DNA from: CAZHTS01 sp964535315
GTDB taxonomy: Bacteria > Chloroflexota > Anaerolineae > Anaerolineales > Anaerolineaceae
Assembly (NCBI GenBank): GCA_964535315.1
Contig: CAZHTS010000049.1
Location: 1 to 36,781 of the forward strand
Length of the DNA: 36,781 bases
Direction of reading: 5' to 3'
Positions 24,001-31,567 of the stretch are shown piece by piece. The notes under the pieces are model-generated. The model saw nothing but the letters and a program-made list of their open reading frames with translations. It did no database searches and was not told where the DNA came from. Position 1 is the first letter of the stretch; every line of letters begins with the position of its first letter. The position numbers and the translations under genes are program-made.

Positions 24001-25419
24001 TCAACCCTGGCTTTGCGGCAGGCCAACCTGATATCCCAGGTAACCGGCCAATGCTTCTTGCAGCGGCGCCTGAACGTGCTCAGGCGTCACACTGACGTGA
24101 TGGCGGAAGCCCTGCTGCCCGACGTACAGCAGCACATCCTGCAGGCCGGCAATTTCCGCCACCCCGGCGCAGCCAAAGAAATTGTCCGGAATGGGGTCGG
24201 CGCCAAACTGCCCCTGCCCCAGGTACAGGCGCGCCTGTCCGGCGTCGGTCGTCAGGCTGCCAAAGGTAAAGTCACACGCTGCAATCCGCCCCACGTTACA
24301 CCCATACGAGCAGCCCTCGCCCACCGAAGTCTTGAGGATGGCGTGATCCTCGATGCGCCCGCTGCCGCGCATCAATTCGCGCGGCACCGGCCCGCAGTGG
24401 AACAGCACGCAGCGGTTCTCATCGTCGCCGTAATTGTTGTTCCAATCCAGCAGAGCCGCCGGCCGGCCGGAGGCCAGTTGCAGGGCATGCATCATGACCG
24501 CGTTGGCCACGTCCACCTCGCAGGCGGCCGAGATGCCGCGGCTGTTCATCTCACCCAGCAGCACGCACAACGAGATACCCAACTGCTGCTGCAATTCCAG
24601 CCAGCAGCGCACCGCCAGCGCATCCATGCGATAGTCGTTGACAATCTCATCCAGCACCACCCCCAGGCGGGTCAGGTTGTCGAAGGCATAATCCGGCACC
24701 CCGTCCCAACGGGTGTAACCTTTGAGCACTTCGGCCTTGGTCTGGTAAGCGCTGCCCTGCGGCGCCACCGCCTTGACCCGAGCAATCACATCCGAAAAAT
24801 CGAGCGTCTCCACCGTCACCCCCCGGCGCTGCAGGGCCACCTCGTCCACCCGTACCGTCTTGAACGGCGTGGTGCGCGCCCCGATGGCGCCTACCACCGT
24901 GCGGCGCATGCCCTTGACCACCCGGCATACCCGGTCGAAGTAATCGATGTTGGCGACAAAAGCCGGGCTGCCCGGCGCCACCACGTGCGGCTTTTGCACG
25001 CTGAACTTCACCTGATACTGCTTGAACACATCCATGATCGAAATCTTGCCGCAGAACGCATCCCGGCGCTGCGCCGGGCTCATCTTATCCAGTTCATCCG
25101 GGTAAGCCAGAATAAAGATGGGCACGTTGGCGTCCTGCAATGCCGCCACCGCCCCGGTCTCGTCGCCAAAATTGGGCAGACACAGGATGACGCCGTCGTA
25201 CTGCCCCGCATGCGCCCGCAAAAAGGCGGCATATTTCTCACCCTCGGCAGGCGTCTCCACCGCGCCCAAACGGGTGGCGCCCTCTTCCATCATCAGGGTG
25301 GCGTGTCCCAACTCGCCCAACAAACGCGGCAGATCCTGGCGCGCCTGCGCAATCAACGATCCGGGAAAAAAGCCCCGGGTACCAAAGAACAATGCAAACG
25401 TTGACTTCTGGCTTTTCAT
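24001..25419 (-). CDS. L-fucose/L-arabinose isomerase-family protein
   Basis: This 472-residue protein resembles the L-fucose/L-arabinose isomerase fold, with an N-terminal Rossmann-like segment (FGTRGFFPGSL), VILCLPNFGDETGAVAAL near residue 98 and GEMNSRGISAACEVDVANA near 330, where metal-binding Glu and Asp residues lie. Such enzymes interconvert aldoses and ketoses. The ATG at 25419 has GAGG five bases upstream. It is the first gene of an operon with a class II aldolase and an FGGY kinase, so it likely starts a sugar degradation route. Neither sugar transporter nor regulator is adjacent. Exact substrate unknown. Confidence 0.82.
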   Translation of the reverse strand: MKSQKSTFALFFGTRGFFPGSLIAQARQDLPRLLGELGHATLMMEEGATRLGAVETPAEGEKYAAFLRAHAGQYDGVILCLPNFGDETGAVAALQDANVPIFILAYPDELDKMSPAQRRDAFCGKISIMDVFKQYQVKFSVQKPHVVAPGSPAFVANIDYFDRVCRVVKGMRRTVVGAIGARTTPFKTVRVDEVALQRRGVTVETLDFSDVIARVKAVAPQGSAYQTKAEVLKGYTRWDGVPDYAFDNLTRLGVVLDEIVNDYRMDALAVRCWLELQQQLGISLCVLLGEMNSRGISAACEVDVANAVMMHALQLASGRPAALLDWNNNYGDDENRCVLFHCGPVPRELMRGSGRIEDHAILKTSVGEGCSYGCNVGRIAACDFTFGSLTTDAGQARLYLGQGQFGADPIPDNFFGCAGVAEIAGLQDVLLYVGQQGFRHHVSVTPEHVQAPLQEALAGYLGYQVGLPQSQG

Positions 25420-25482
25420 AAAAACCTCACATCCGCTCTCAATTGAGTTTTTGCTGACAGTGCAAACTGCATCCCCAGAATC

Positions 25483-25488
25483 AGTATA
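25483..25488 (-). promoter_or_regulatory. Putative -10 box of the sugar operon
   Basis: TATACT on the minus strand, with only a poor -35 hexamer at the right distance, lies about 65 bases before the isomerase start. The repeat array at 25530-25573 is centred roughly 65 bases upstream of it, where an activator could bind. Confidence 0.45.
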
Positions 25489-25529
25489 GCACCGCCAGGC
25501 AAACCTTCCCCCCGGACATGCAGTATTTT

Positions 25530-25573
25530 GGTGCAAGGTTGGTGCACAAACGGTGCACGAACGGTGAAATTAG
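25530..25573. repeat. Tandem 11-bp repeats in the CorA/sugar-operon divergent promoter region
   Basis: Four units start with GGTG at exact 11-base steps: GGTGCAAGGTT, GGTGCACAAAC, GGTGCACGAAC, GGTGAAATTAG. The middle two differ at one base. Each of these also holds the palindrome GTGCAC. The period is close to one DNA turn, as in protein-binding arrays. Confidence 0.7.
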
Positions 25574-25645
25574 ATGCCAGGGTATAGTAAGCCCACCCCA
25601 ATAAAATGACCGCCGGGAAGCTTACGCACCGCCCCAAAACGACGG

Positions 25646-25651
25646 TATACT
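25646..25651 (+). promoter_or_regulatory. Putative -10 box for corA
   Basis: TATACT lies 28 bases before the corA start; a weak -35 (TTACGC, 25622-25627) sits 18 bases upstream. GAGG at 25671-25674 serves as ribosome site. Confidence 0.45.
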
Positions 25652-25679
25652 AAACCATATCGATTTATTCGAGGTTGCC

Positions 25680-26657
25680 ATGATCCGTTCGATTTATTAT
25701 CCACCCGGCGGCGATGCCCGACGCGACCTGAGCATCGACGCCATGCGCACTGCCCTTAAACAAAGCGATGGCCTGCTGTGGGTCAGCCTGGAACACCCCA
25801 GCGAGGAAGAAGTCTGCCAGGTGCTCCACGACACCTTCCACTTCCACCCGCTGGCCATCGAAGACTGCCTGAGCCCGGGTTACCAGACCCCTAAGCTGGA
25901 CGATTTTGGCGACCACATCTTCCTCATCGCCCACGCCCTGCATCCCGCCGAAGACTTCCGTGATCTGGTCACCATGGAGCTTGATTTCTTTGTTGGAAGC
26001 AATTACCTGGTCACCTGCCATATCGACGATGTCATGCCGCCCGTCGAGGCGATATGGAAACGCCTGGAGCGCGACGAGCGCGTCTATCGCAACGGCAGCG
26101 ACTTCTTATGTTATGCCCTGCTCGACCACCTGGTGGACGACTACATGCCCCTGCTCGACCAGATGGACGAAGAGATCGAGTGGCTGGAGGACCGCGTCCT
26201 GGCCCGGCCCGAACCGCAAACGCTCGAGCGCATCTTGCAGCTCAAGCACAGCGTCATGTCGCTGCGCCGCATCATCGCCCCACAGCGCGAGATCATCAAC
26301 CGCCTGGCGCGCGACGAGTTCCCCATGATCGACCGCCACAGCCGCATCTACTACCGCGACATTTACGATCACCTGGTGCGTATCCAGGATCTGAGCGAGT
26401 CGATCCGTGACATCGTCAGCGGTTCGATGGACATCTATCTCAACTCCACCTCGCTGCGTTTGAACGAGGTGATGAAAGCGTTGACCATCGTCTCGACCAT
26501 CTTTCTGCCGATGTCGTTCGTGGCCGGGGTCTACGGCATGAACTTCGAACACATGCCCGAACTCTCCTGGAAACTGGGCTATCTGTTCGTATGGATCGTC
26601 TTCCTTACCATCCCCGTGATCATGTTGATTTATTTCAAGAAGCGCAAGTGGTTCTAA
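25680..26657 (+). CDS. corA: CorA-family magnesium/cobalt transporter
   Basis: This 325-residue protein has a large acidic cytoplasmic N-terminal domain, a long helical stalk (about 140-260) and two C-terminal membrane helices. The signature GMN motif follows the first helix (VYGMNFEHMPEL, GMN about residues 286-288), and the C-terminus is basic (KKRKWF). CorA forms pentameric channels for Mg2+ (or Co2+/Ni2+) uptake. A Ni2+ or Co2+ role could fit with the hydrogenase genes, but nothing in the sequence shows it. Its stop codon overlaps the convergent HAD gene's stop by four bases. Confidence 0.94.
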   Translation: MIRSIYYPPGGDARRDLSIDAMRTALKQSDGLLWVSLEHPSEEEVCQVLHDTFHFHPLAIEDCLSPGYQTPKLDDFGDHIFLIAHALHPAEDFRDLVTMELDFFVGSNYLVTCHIDDVMPPVEAIWKRLERDERVYRNGSDFLCYALLDHLVDDYMPLLDQMDEEIEWLEDRVLARPEPQTLERILQLKHSVMSLRRIIAPQREIINRLARDEFPMIDRHSRIYYRDIYDHLVRIQDLSESIRDIVSGSMDIYLNSTSLRLNEVMKALTIVSTIFLPMSFVAGVYGMNFEHMPELSWKLGYLFVWIVFLTIPVIMLIYFKKRKWF

Positions 26658-27862
26658 CGCGCCTCCGCCAGCCCGGATTGTCGTACGGCCTGGTTGACGT
26701 CGCCAAACACTTGCGCGCCCAACGCCTGCAAGGAGCGTACCTTATCGGGCTGATCGGCCACGCCCCAGGCGCACCAATCGGCCTGCAAGCCATGGGCGCG
26801 TAACACCGCCACGGCGCGTTGCACGGCGACCACGCCGGTAGAAGAATCTTCAAAGACGTGGATGGTGAAACGCTGCGGCAGACGTTCGCTCACCCCATTC
26901 GCCACCGCCTCCAGCGCCTCCGTACGTCCGGCCACGCACAAGCGGCCGGCCCAGGCCAGCGCCGCCAGGTCATCGGCCCCACAGGCCACCGCCAGCGCCG
27001 CCAATGCCTGCACCGGGGCAGGCTTGAGCAATAAATCAACCGGGGCAGACATCATCTGCGCCAGATAACGCACCTTGCCCTGTGCCATTAACGGCAATGC
27101 ACTCCAACCCAACAACTCCGCCGCCATTTCGGCTTCAGGCGAGCCGGCAAAGCCGGGTTGGGCCGCCTGCTGCGGCGGCAGTGACGGACGGGCGGTCAAC
27201 ACCGCCAACGGCAACTGCCCGGCGACGTGCCGCTCGCGCAGACGCCGGCACAACTCGGCCTCCAACAAAGGCTGGTCGTGCTCCTGCAAAGCTGAGTTGG
27301 CGGCAAATTCGGCCGGCAGCCCGTAGGTGCGCTGGAACACTTCCGCCCCCAGGATGTACTGTTGAAAAATGCGCGTCGTAGCGCTGCGCGCCGGGTCCTC
27401 TTTGCCGGCAAACAGCGCCGCCAACAGACCGCCGGCGGCCACATGTGGCAGCGGGCTGCCCGATGGATGTGCCAGACAGCCGATCAGGATGGCGTCGGCC
27501 GGCGCCAGCTGCGGTTCAAGATAAGCCGCCAGACGACGAAAGGCGCCGGCGTAATCTACCCGCAGCGCGCCGAACGCCTGCGCCGCCATCCACTCCAGCG
27601 CTCCGGCCAGCGTACCGGGCAACGACGGATGCGAGCGTTGCGCCAGCCCGGTTTCAAAAACCACCGCCAGGCATAACGGCAGCATATCCCACTCGTTGGT
27701 CATCCCTAACGACTCCAGCAAGGCCAGGTCGTCCTCCTCGGGCGCCAGCCCCGCCACCCCCATCTGGCGGCCGAAATAGTTCATTGTCGCCGCCATCGCC
27801 ACGCGATAACCGGCATTACGGATCAGAGTACCATCCAGATCGAACAAAGCAACGTCGCGCAT
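26654..27862 (-). CDS. HAD-superfamily hydrolase with large cap insertion
   Basis: This 402-residue protein has all four HAD motifs: nucleophile DLDGT (Asp8, Asp10), VLTARPS (motif II), a lysine in LLKPAP (motif III) and FEDSSTG (motif IV, about residue 335). These enzymes mostly hydrolyse phosphate esters in the cytoplasm. About 200 residues lie between motifs I and II, far more than in small HAD phosphatases, so the substrate-selecting cap is large and of a type I do not recognise. I chose ATG 27862 because AAGGAG lies nine bases ahead; ATGs at 27889 and 27871 are in frame but poorly placed. A link to the sugar operon is only by distance. Confidence 0.78.
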   Translation of the reverse strand: MRDVALFDLDGTLIRNAGYRVAMAATMNYFGRQMGVAGLAPEEDDLALLESLGMTNEWDMLPLCLAVVFETGLAQRSHPSLPGTLAGALEWMAAQAFGALRVDYAGAFRRLAAYLEPQLAPADAILIGCLAHPSGSPLPHVAAGGLLAALFAGKEDPARSATTRIFQQYILGAEVFQRTYGLPAEFAANSALQEHDQPLLEAELCRRLRERHVAGQLPLAVLTARPSLPPQQAAQPGFAGSPEAEMAAELLGWSALPLMAQGKVRYLAQMMSAPVDLLLKPAPVQALAALAVACGADDLAALAWAGRLCVAGRTEALEAVANGVSERLPQRFTIHVFEDSSTGVVAVQRAVAVLRAHGLQADWCAWGVADQPDKVRSLQALGAQVFGDVNQAVRQSGLAEAR

Positions 27863-27934
27863 CACCAACATCTCCTTCGGGGCTGTCATCAGGGTTATTC
27901 TCAGGGCAGCTGTAGAATAACTTTTCCTGCATGC

Positions 27935-27954
27935 TATAATTCATTCATTATAAT
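27935..27954 (+). promoter_or_regulatory. Two consecutive TATAAT boxes upstream of degV
   Basis: TATAAT occurs at 27935-27940 and again at 27949-27954 in an AT-rich island about 110-125 bases before the degV start. Neither has a convincing -35 hexamer. Either could be the promoter. Confidence 0.4.
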
Positions 27955-28061
27955 TCTTTGCAGTGCCCTGGTATCCTCGCTTTTGCTATTTCATCTGCAA
28001 AACCTTGTTTCGTTTTCCCTTTTGCCAGCATGCCAGAGCGCTGCGCCAGGAAGGTGAGAAC

Positions 28062-28898
28062 ATGATTCATATTCTAACCGACAGCACGGCTGACCTAAGT
28101 CCAGCGCTTTTGCAACGCTGTCACATCAATGTTATTCCTCTGTCTGTCTTCCTCGATGGCCGCACCTATCAGGACGGTGTCGACATCACCCTGGAAGAAT
28201 TGTTTCAACTGGTAGAAGAAACCGGCCAGTTGCCCAAGACTTCGGCGCCCTCTGTGGCCGAATTCATTCAGTTTTTCAGCCGGCAGAACGAGAGCATCTA
28301 CATTTCGATCTCGTCTAAACTATCTGCCACCCATCAAAACGCCATGCTGGCCGGCCAGACGCTGCTGGGACGCACGGCGCACATCATCGACGGCCTGAAT
28401 CTTTCCACCGGCACCGGCCTACTGGTGCTCAAGGCCGCCGAACTGCGCGACCAGGGTTGGTCGGCGGAAGAGATCGTCGCCGAAATCCAGGCCAACGTCC
28501 CCCGGCTGCGTACTTCCTTCGTCATCGACACGATGGACTATCTCTATATGGGCGGGCGCTGTTCGGCCATGCAAAGCATCATTGGCAGCCTGCTGCAAAT
28601 TCGCCCGGTGATTGAGGTATGCCAGGATGGCTCTTTGGGTGTCAAGAATAAGATCCGCGGTTCGCGCAAAAAGGCCTTACAGTCGATGCTGGCAGATTTC
28701 CGCTCTCACCTGGAGCAGATCGACCTGCATCGCGTGTTCGTTACCCACAGCGGCTGCATTCAAGACGCCGCATACCTGGTCGAAGAGCTGCGCAAGATGG
28801 CCAACATCGAAGAGGTGTGTATCACCACCGCCGGTTCGGTGATCGCCAGTCACTGCGGCCCCAACACCATCGGCATCCTCTATTTGCTCAAAGGCTAA
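28062..28898 (+). CDS. DegV family protein (fatty-acid-binding, FakB-like)
   Basis: This 278-residue protein matches DegV throughout: N-terminal ILTDSTADLSPAL, the loop PKTSAPSVAEF, ISISSKLSATHQNA and the C-terminal SVIASHCGPNTIGILYL. DegV/FakB proteins bind a fatty acid and present it to the FakA kinase for phosphorylation, feeding phospholipid synthesis; no fakA is in the window. The ATG at 28062 has AGGAAGGTGAG directly upstream; the frame is open back to 27963 without such a site. The next gene begins five bases after its stop. Confidence 0.93.
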   Translation: MIHILTDSTADLSPALLQRCHINVIPLSVFLDGRTYQDGVDITLEELFQLVEETGQLPKTSAPSVAEFIQFFSRQNESIYISISSKLSATHQNAMLAGQTLLGRTAHIIDGLNLSTGTGLLVLKAAELRDQGWSAEEIVAEIQANVPRLRTSFVIDTMDYLYMGGRCSAMQSIIGSLLQIRPVIEVCQDGSLGVKNKIRGSRKKALQSMLADFRSHLEQIDLHRVFVTHSGCIQDAAYLVEELRKMANIEEVCITTAGSVIASHCGPNTIGILYLLKG

Positions 28899-28903
28899 AC
28901 GGT

Positions 28904-29743
28904 ATGTCTATCCCTCCACCGGAATCACCCACCTTCTGGCAGCGTCTCGGCGCCCGCCTGGGTTGGACGCGCGCCAGCTATACCCTGATGAGCGTCTTCG
29001 TCGCCATCATCCTGTTGATCGTCATCGTCTGGTGGCCGCTGGTGGAGGAATATTTTTCCTATCTGGACCCCAATATCTCTGTCTGGCGCCAGCTCGACTG
29101 GCTGCTGTTAGGCATCTTCGCCGCCATGTCGCTGCTGATCATGGCCGGCGCCGATCTCAAGACAGACGCCTGGATTGTGGTGGTGGGCACCTGCGGCGGG
29201 CTGGTAATCGAAAGCTGGGGCACACAGACGCAGTTATGGACGTATTACACCCTGGAGCGCCCGCCCTTGTGGATCATCCCCGCCTGGCCGATCGCCAGCC
29301 TGTCGATCGACCGGCTGGTGCGCCTGCTGGATCGCCGTCTGGCGCCGGCCGGCCAACCGGCCCTCTACCGCGCCCTGTACTGGCTGATTTTCCCTGCCTT
29401 CTACGCGCTGATGTTGTACTTCGTCTGGCCCACGCTGGACAAGTCGCTGACCGTCCTGGCCCTGCTCACCTGCGCACTGTTGATCGCCTCCCCGAACGAC
29501 CGGCGTCTGTCGGTGCTCACCTTTATCGCCGGCAGCGGGCTGGGCTATTTTCTCGAAGTATGGGGCACCACCCGCCAGTGTTGGATGTATTACACCCTGC
29601 AAACGCCGCCTTTCTTTGCCATACTGGCGCACGGGCTGGCAGCCGTGGCGTTCTGGCGCAGCAAGGAGTTATTGCAGCGCATCCTGGCTCGCCGCCTGCA
29701 ACGCATCTCGTGGGTAAAGGTGGAGCAAGACCCACCTCGCTGA
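28904..29743 (+). CDS. Integral membrane protein of unknown function with internal duplication
   Basis: This 279-residue protein has about eight hydrophobic segments and no family I can name. It contains two related blocks 115 residues apart: ESWGTQTQLWTYYTLERPP at 103-121 and EVWGTTRQCWMYYTLQTPP at 218-236. Each follows a Gly-rich helix (GTCGGLVI, GSGLGYFL) and precedes a hydrophobic helix, so the protein looks like two copies of a four-helix unit. The conserved Glu, Trp and Tyr-Tyr inside or near the membrane could line a site. It starts at ATG 28904, five bases after degV, and is probably cotranscribed with it. Confidence 0.75.
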   Translation: MSIPPPESPTFWQRLGARLGWTRASYTLMSVFVAIILLIVIVWWPLVEEYFSYLDPNISVWRQLDWLLLGIFAAMSLLIMAGADLKTDAWIVVVGTCGGLVIESWGTQTQLWTYYTLERPPLWIIPAWPIASLSIDRLVRLLDRRLAPAGQPALYRALYWLIFPAFYALMLYFVWPTLDKSLTVLALLTCALLIASPNDRRLSVLTFIAGSGLGYFLEVWGTTRQCWMYYTLQTPPFFAILAHGLAAVAFWRSKELLQRILARRLQRISWVKVEQDPPR

Positions 29744-29753
29744 CAGACAAAAT

Positions 29754-29792
29754 AAAAGAGGTTCGGCCCGTATCACCAGCCGAACCTCTTTT
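29754..29792. terminator. Bidirectional intrinsic terminator
   Basis: A 14-bp perfect stem (29754-29767 with 29779-29792, 11-base loop) starts with AAAA and ends with TTTT, so it can terminate both the plus-strand membrane-protein gene and the minus-strand peroxiredoxin gene whose stop is at 29797. Confidence 0.9.
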
Positions 29793-29796
29793 GTGC

Positions 29797-30543
29797 TCAC
29801 TTCACGCCCAGCACTTCTTTGAGGCGCGCTTCGTCAAATTCAACGATGACCGCGCCGTCGATGTCAAAGGTTGGCGTGGTCAGGTTGCCGTTAGCCCACT
29901 GGCGCAACTGCGCCGCCGCCCCCGGCACCCGGTCGATATCCACTTCGGTATATTCCAGCCCGCGCTCCTTCAACCAGGCGCGCGCCCGCTTGCAATCCGG
30001 GCACCAGCTGGTACAGTACATAACGATGCCGCCGTGCGGCAGATCGACCTTTGCCTCGCTCGCGCCGATGGCTTGAAACGCCTCGGGGTCGATGCGCCCC
30101 AGTTCGGCAAACAACACCTCGTTGCTCGGCTGCTGGCCGATATCGTGCACATCGATATAGCGAATACAACCCTCTTTGTCAATAATAAAAATGGCCCGTT
30201 CGCTGTAACCATCTTCACGCAACACGCCGTAACGCCTTGCCACCTCGCCGTGCGGCCAAAAATCGCTCAACAACGGGTAAGTAATACCGCCCAGGCTGTC
30301 CGCCCAGGCCTTCAAACAGGGAACATGATCGACGCTGATGCCCAGAACCTGGACATTCATCCCTTCGAACTTTGGCAGATTGGCCTCATACGAAGGGATC
30401 TGGCTCGTTCATATCGGCGTCCAGGCCAGCGGGAAGAAAGCCATGACAACCGTCTTGCCGCGCAGGCTTTCCAGGGATAGGGTGGCGCCGGTATGGCTGG
30501 GCAGCGCAAAATCTGGCGCCTTCTCTCCAATCTTCAACTGCAT
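29797..30543 (-). CDS. Predicted selenocysteine peroxiredoxin-glutaredoxin fusion (internal UGA read through)
   Basis: Read through one in-frame TGA, this gene gives 248 residues. Residues 1-44 begin MQLKIGEKAPDFALPSHTG and reach FFPLAWTPI, the classic peroxiredoxin (AhpC/TSA, BCP/AhpE-like) N-terminus. Codon 45 is TGA (30409-30411), exactly where the peroxidatic Cys belongs, then TSQIPSYEANLP continues in frame. The rest of the Prx domain follows, with Cys76 as a possible resolving residue. A C-terminal glutaredoxin domain (about 172-248) has CPDC at 181-184. GGAGG lies six bases before the ATG at 30543. The product would reduce peroxides and be recycled by its own glutaredoxin. Conventional calling would start at 30360 and lose the active site. 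A nonsense mutation or sequencing error is the alternative. The true stop is also TGA. Confidence 0.8.
30359..30399 (-). promoter_or_regulatory. Candidate bacterial SECIS element
   Basis: On the minus-strand mRNA a perfect 9-bp stem (AUCCCUUCG with CGAAGGGAU; plus-strand arms 30391-30399 and 30359-30367) begins nine bases after the UGA. Its 23-base loop can fold further into a GGC/GCC stem with a six-base apical loop starting about 27 bases after the UGA, within the distance known for SelB-binding elements. The preferred G at the start of the apical loop is not clearly met. Confidence 0.55.
30409..30411 (-). other. In-frame UGA, predicted selenocysteine codon 45
   Basis: TGA on the minus strand interrupts an otherwise continuous peroxiredoxin frame at the peroxidatic position (TPI-U-TSQ). 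TGA differs from the Cys codons TGC and TGT by one base. Confidence 0.75.
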
Positions 30544-30581
30544 AACACACCTCCGATAATGAAGAAACTGGTTATGACCCC

Positions 30582-30626
30582 GGCCTGTTCGTCCAGGCCT
30601 AAATGTTGCAGTTAAAAAAGATTATA
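30582..30626 (-). promoter_or_regulatory. Putative promoter -10 and leader hairpin of the peroxiredoxin gene
   Basis: TATAAT on the minus strand (30626-30621) would give a leader of about 70 bases. In it a 6-bp hairpin (GGCCTG/CAGGCC, plus-strand arms 30582-30587 and 30594-30599) precedes the ribosome site. The -35 is weak. Confidence 0.35.
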
Positions 30627-30662
30627 ATTCAAGCCATGCAAAACTTACACCTCAATTTTGCC

Positions 30663-30684
30663 AACCGGTTTTGCAAAAACGGTT
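30663..30684. promoter_or_regulatory. Operator-like 22-bp palindrome between the peroxiredoxin gene and gpmA
   Basis: The stretch from AACCGG to ACGGTT, centred on TTTTGCAAAA, matches its own reverse complement at 20 of 22 positions. It overlaps the first base of a gpmA -10-like TAAAAT (30684-30689) and lies upstream of the divergent peroxiredoxin promoter, so one regulator could control both. Confidence 0.5.
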
Positions 30685-30732
30685 AAAATAACGTTCAGAC
30701 ATCATTTTACCCCAACAAAAAGGAAGCCAGAT

Positions 30733-31479
30733 ATGTACAAAATCGTTTTACTGCGACACGGCGAAAGTACCTGGAACAAAGAAAACCGCTTCACCGGCTG
30801 GACGGACGTCGATCTGTCCGAAAAGGGCGTTGAGGAAGCCAAACAGGCAGGTGTAGTGCTCAAGGCCGAAGGGTATACCTTCGATGTGGCCTACACCTCG
30901 GTGCTCAAGCGCGCCATCCGCACCCTGTGGCTCACCCTGGACGGTATGGATCTGATGTGGCTCCCCGTTTACCGCAACTGGCGGCTGAACGAACGCCATT
31001 ACGGCGCCCTGCAGGGATTGAACAAGGCCGAGACGGCCGAGAAATTCGGCCAGGAGCAGGTCAAACTGTGGCGGCGCAGCTACGACGTTCCACCGCCCGC
31101 CCTGACCCCCGACGACGAGCGCTACCCCGGCAAAGATCGCCGCTACGCCGACGTGGCGCCCTCCGATCTGCCGCTGACCGAGTGCCTTAAGGACACCGTG
31201 GCGCGTTTCCTGCCCTTCTGGTACGAAACCGTTGTCCCTGCCGTCAAGAGCGGCAAGCGCGTGCTGATCGTGGCGCATGGCAACAGCCTGCGCTCGCTGG
31301 TCAAGCACCTCGATAACATTTCGGACGAAGAGATCGTCGAACTGAATATCCCCACCGGCGTCCCGCTGGTCTACGAACTGGATGATGAGATGAAGCCCAT
31401 TCGCCATTACTATCTTGGCGACCAGGAAGCCATCCAGAAGTCGATCGACGCTGTTGCCAACCAGGCCAAGAAGAAGTAG
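30733..31479 (+). CDS. gpmA: 2,3-bisphosphoglycerate-dependent phosphoglycerate mutase
   Basis: This 248-residue cytoplasmic glycolytic enzyme interconverts 3- and 2-phosphoglycerate. The phosphoacceptor His9 is in LLRHGEST, followed by NKENRFTGWTDVDLSEKG. The second catalytic histidine is in IVAHGNSLRSLVKHL near residue 183, and NERHYGALQGLNKAE is the dPGM signature. Length is typical. The ATG at 30733 has AGGAAG six bases upstream; the frame is open back to 30658 without a ribosome site. A strong terminator follows 25 bases after its stop. Confidence 0.97.
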   Translation: MYKIVLLRHGESTWNKENRFTGWTDVDLSEKGVEEAKQAGVVLKAEGYTFDVAYTSVLKRAIRTLWLTLDGMDLMWLPVYRNWRLNERHYGALQGLNKAETAEKFGQEQVKLWRRSYDVPPPALTPDDERYPGKDRRYADVAPSDLPLTECLKDTVARFLPFWYETVVPAVKSGKRVLIVAHGNSLRSLVKHLDNISDEEIVELNIPTGVPLVYELDDEMKPIRHYYLGDQEAIQKSIDAVANQAKKK

Positions 31480-31504
31480 GCCGGCGCCGTCAATGTGTGT
31501 GAAC

Positions 31505-31540
31505 AGGGACAGGAACTCTCGTAGGGCCTGTCCCTTTTTT
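31505..31540 (+). terminator. Intrinsic terminator of gpmA
   Basis: AGGGACAGG (31505-31513) pairs with CCTGTCCCT (31527-31535) across a 13-base loop and is followed by a run of six T (31535-31540). Confidence 0.9.
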
Positions 31541-31567
31541 CTACCCTCTTGGATAGGAGAAGCCCCC

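Noticed and set aside
29797..30360. Peroxiredoxin-glutaredoxin gene starting at ATG 30360
   Set aside because: This start sits inside the conserved Prx fold, has no better ribosome site than 30543, and would remove the active site; read-through from 30543 explains the upstream coding sequence.
29797..30543. Pseudogene interpretation of the peroxiredoxin
   Set aside because: There is only one stop, exactly at the catalytic Cys position, with no frameshift, an intact ribosome site and intact downstream motifs. Random decay is unlikely, though a sequencing error cannot be excluded.
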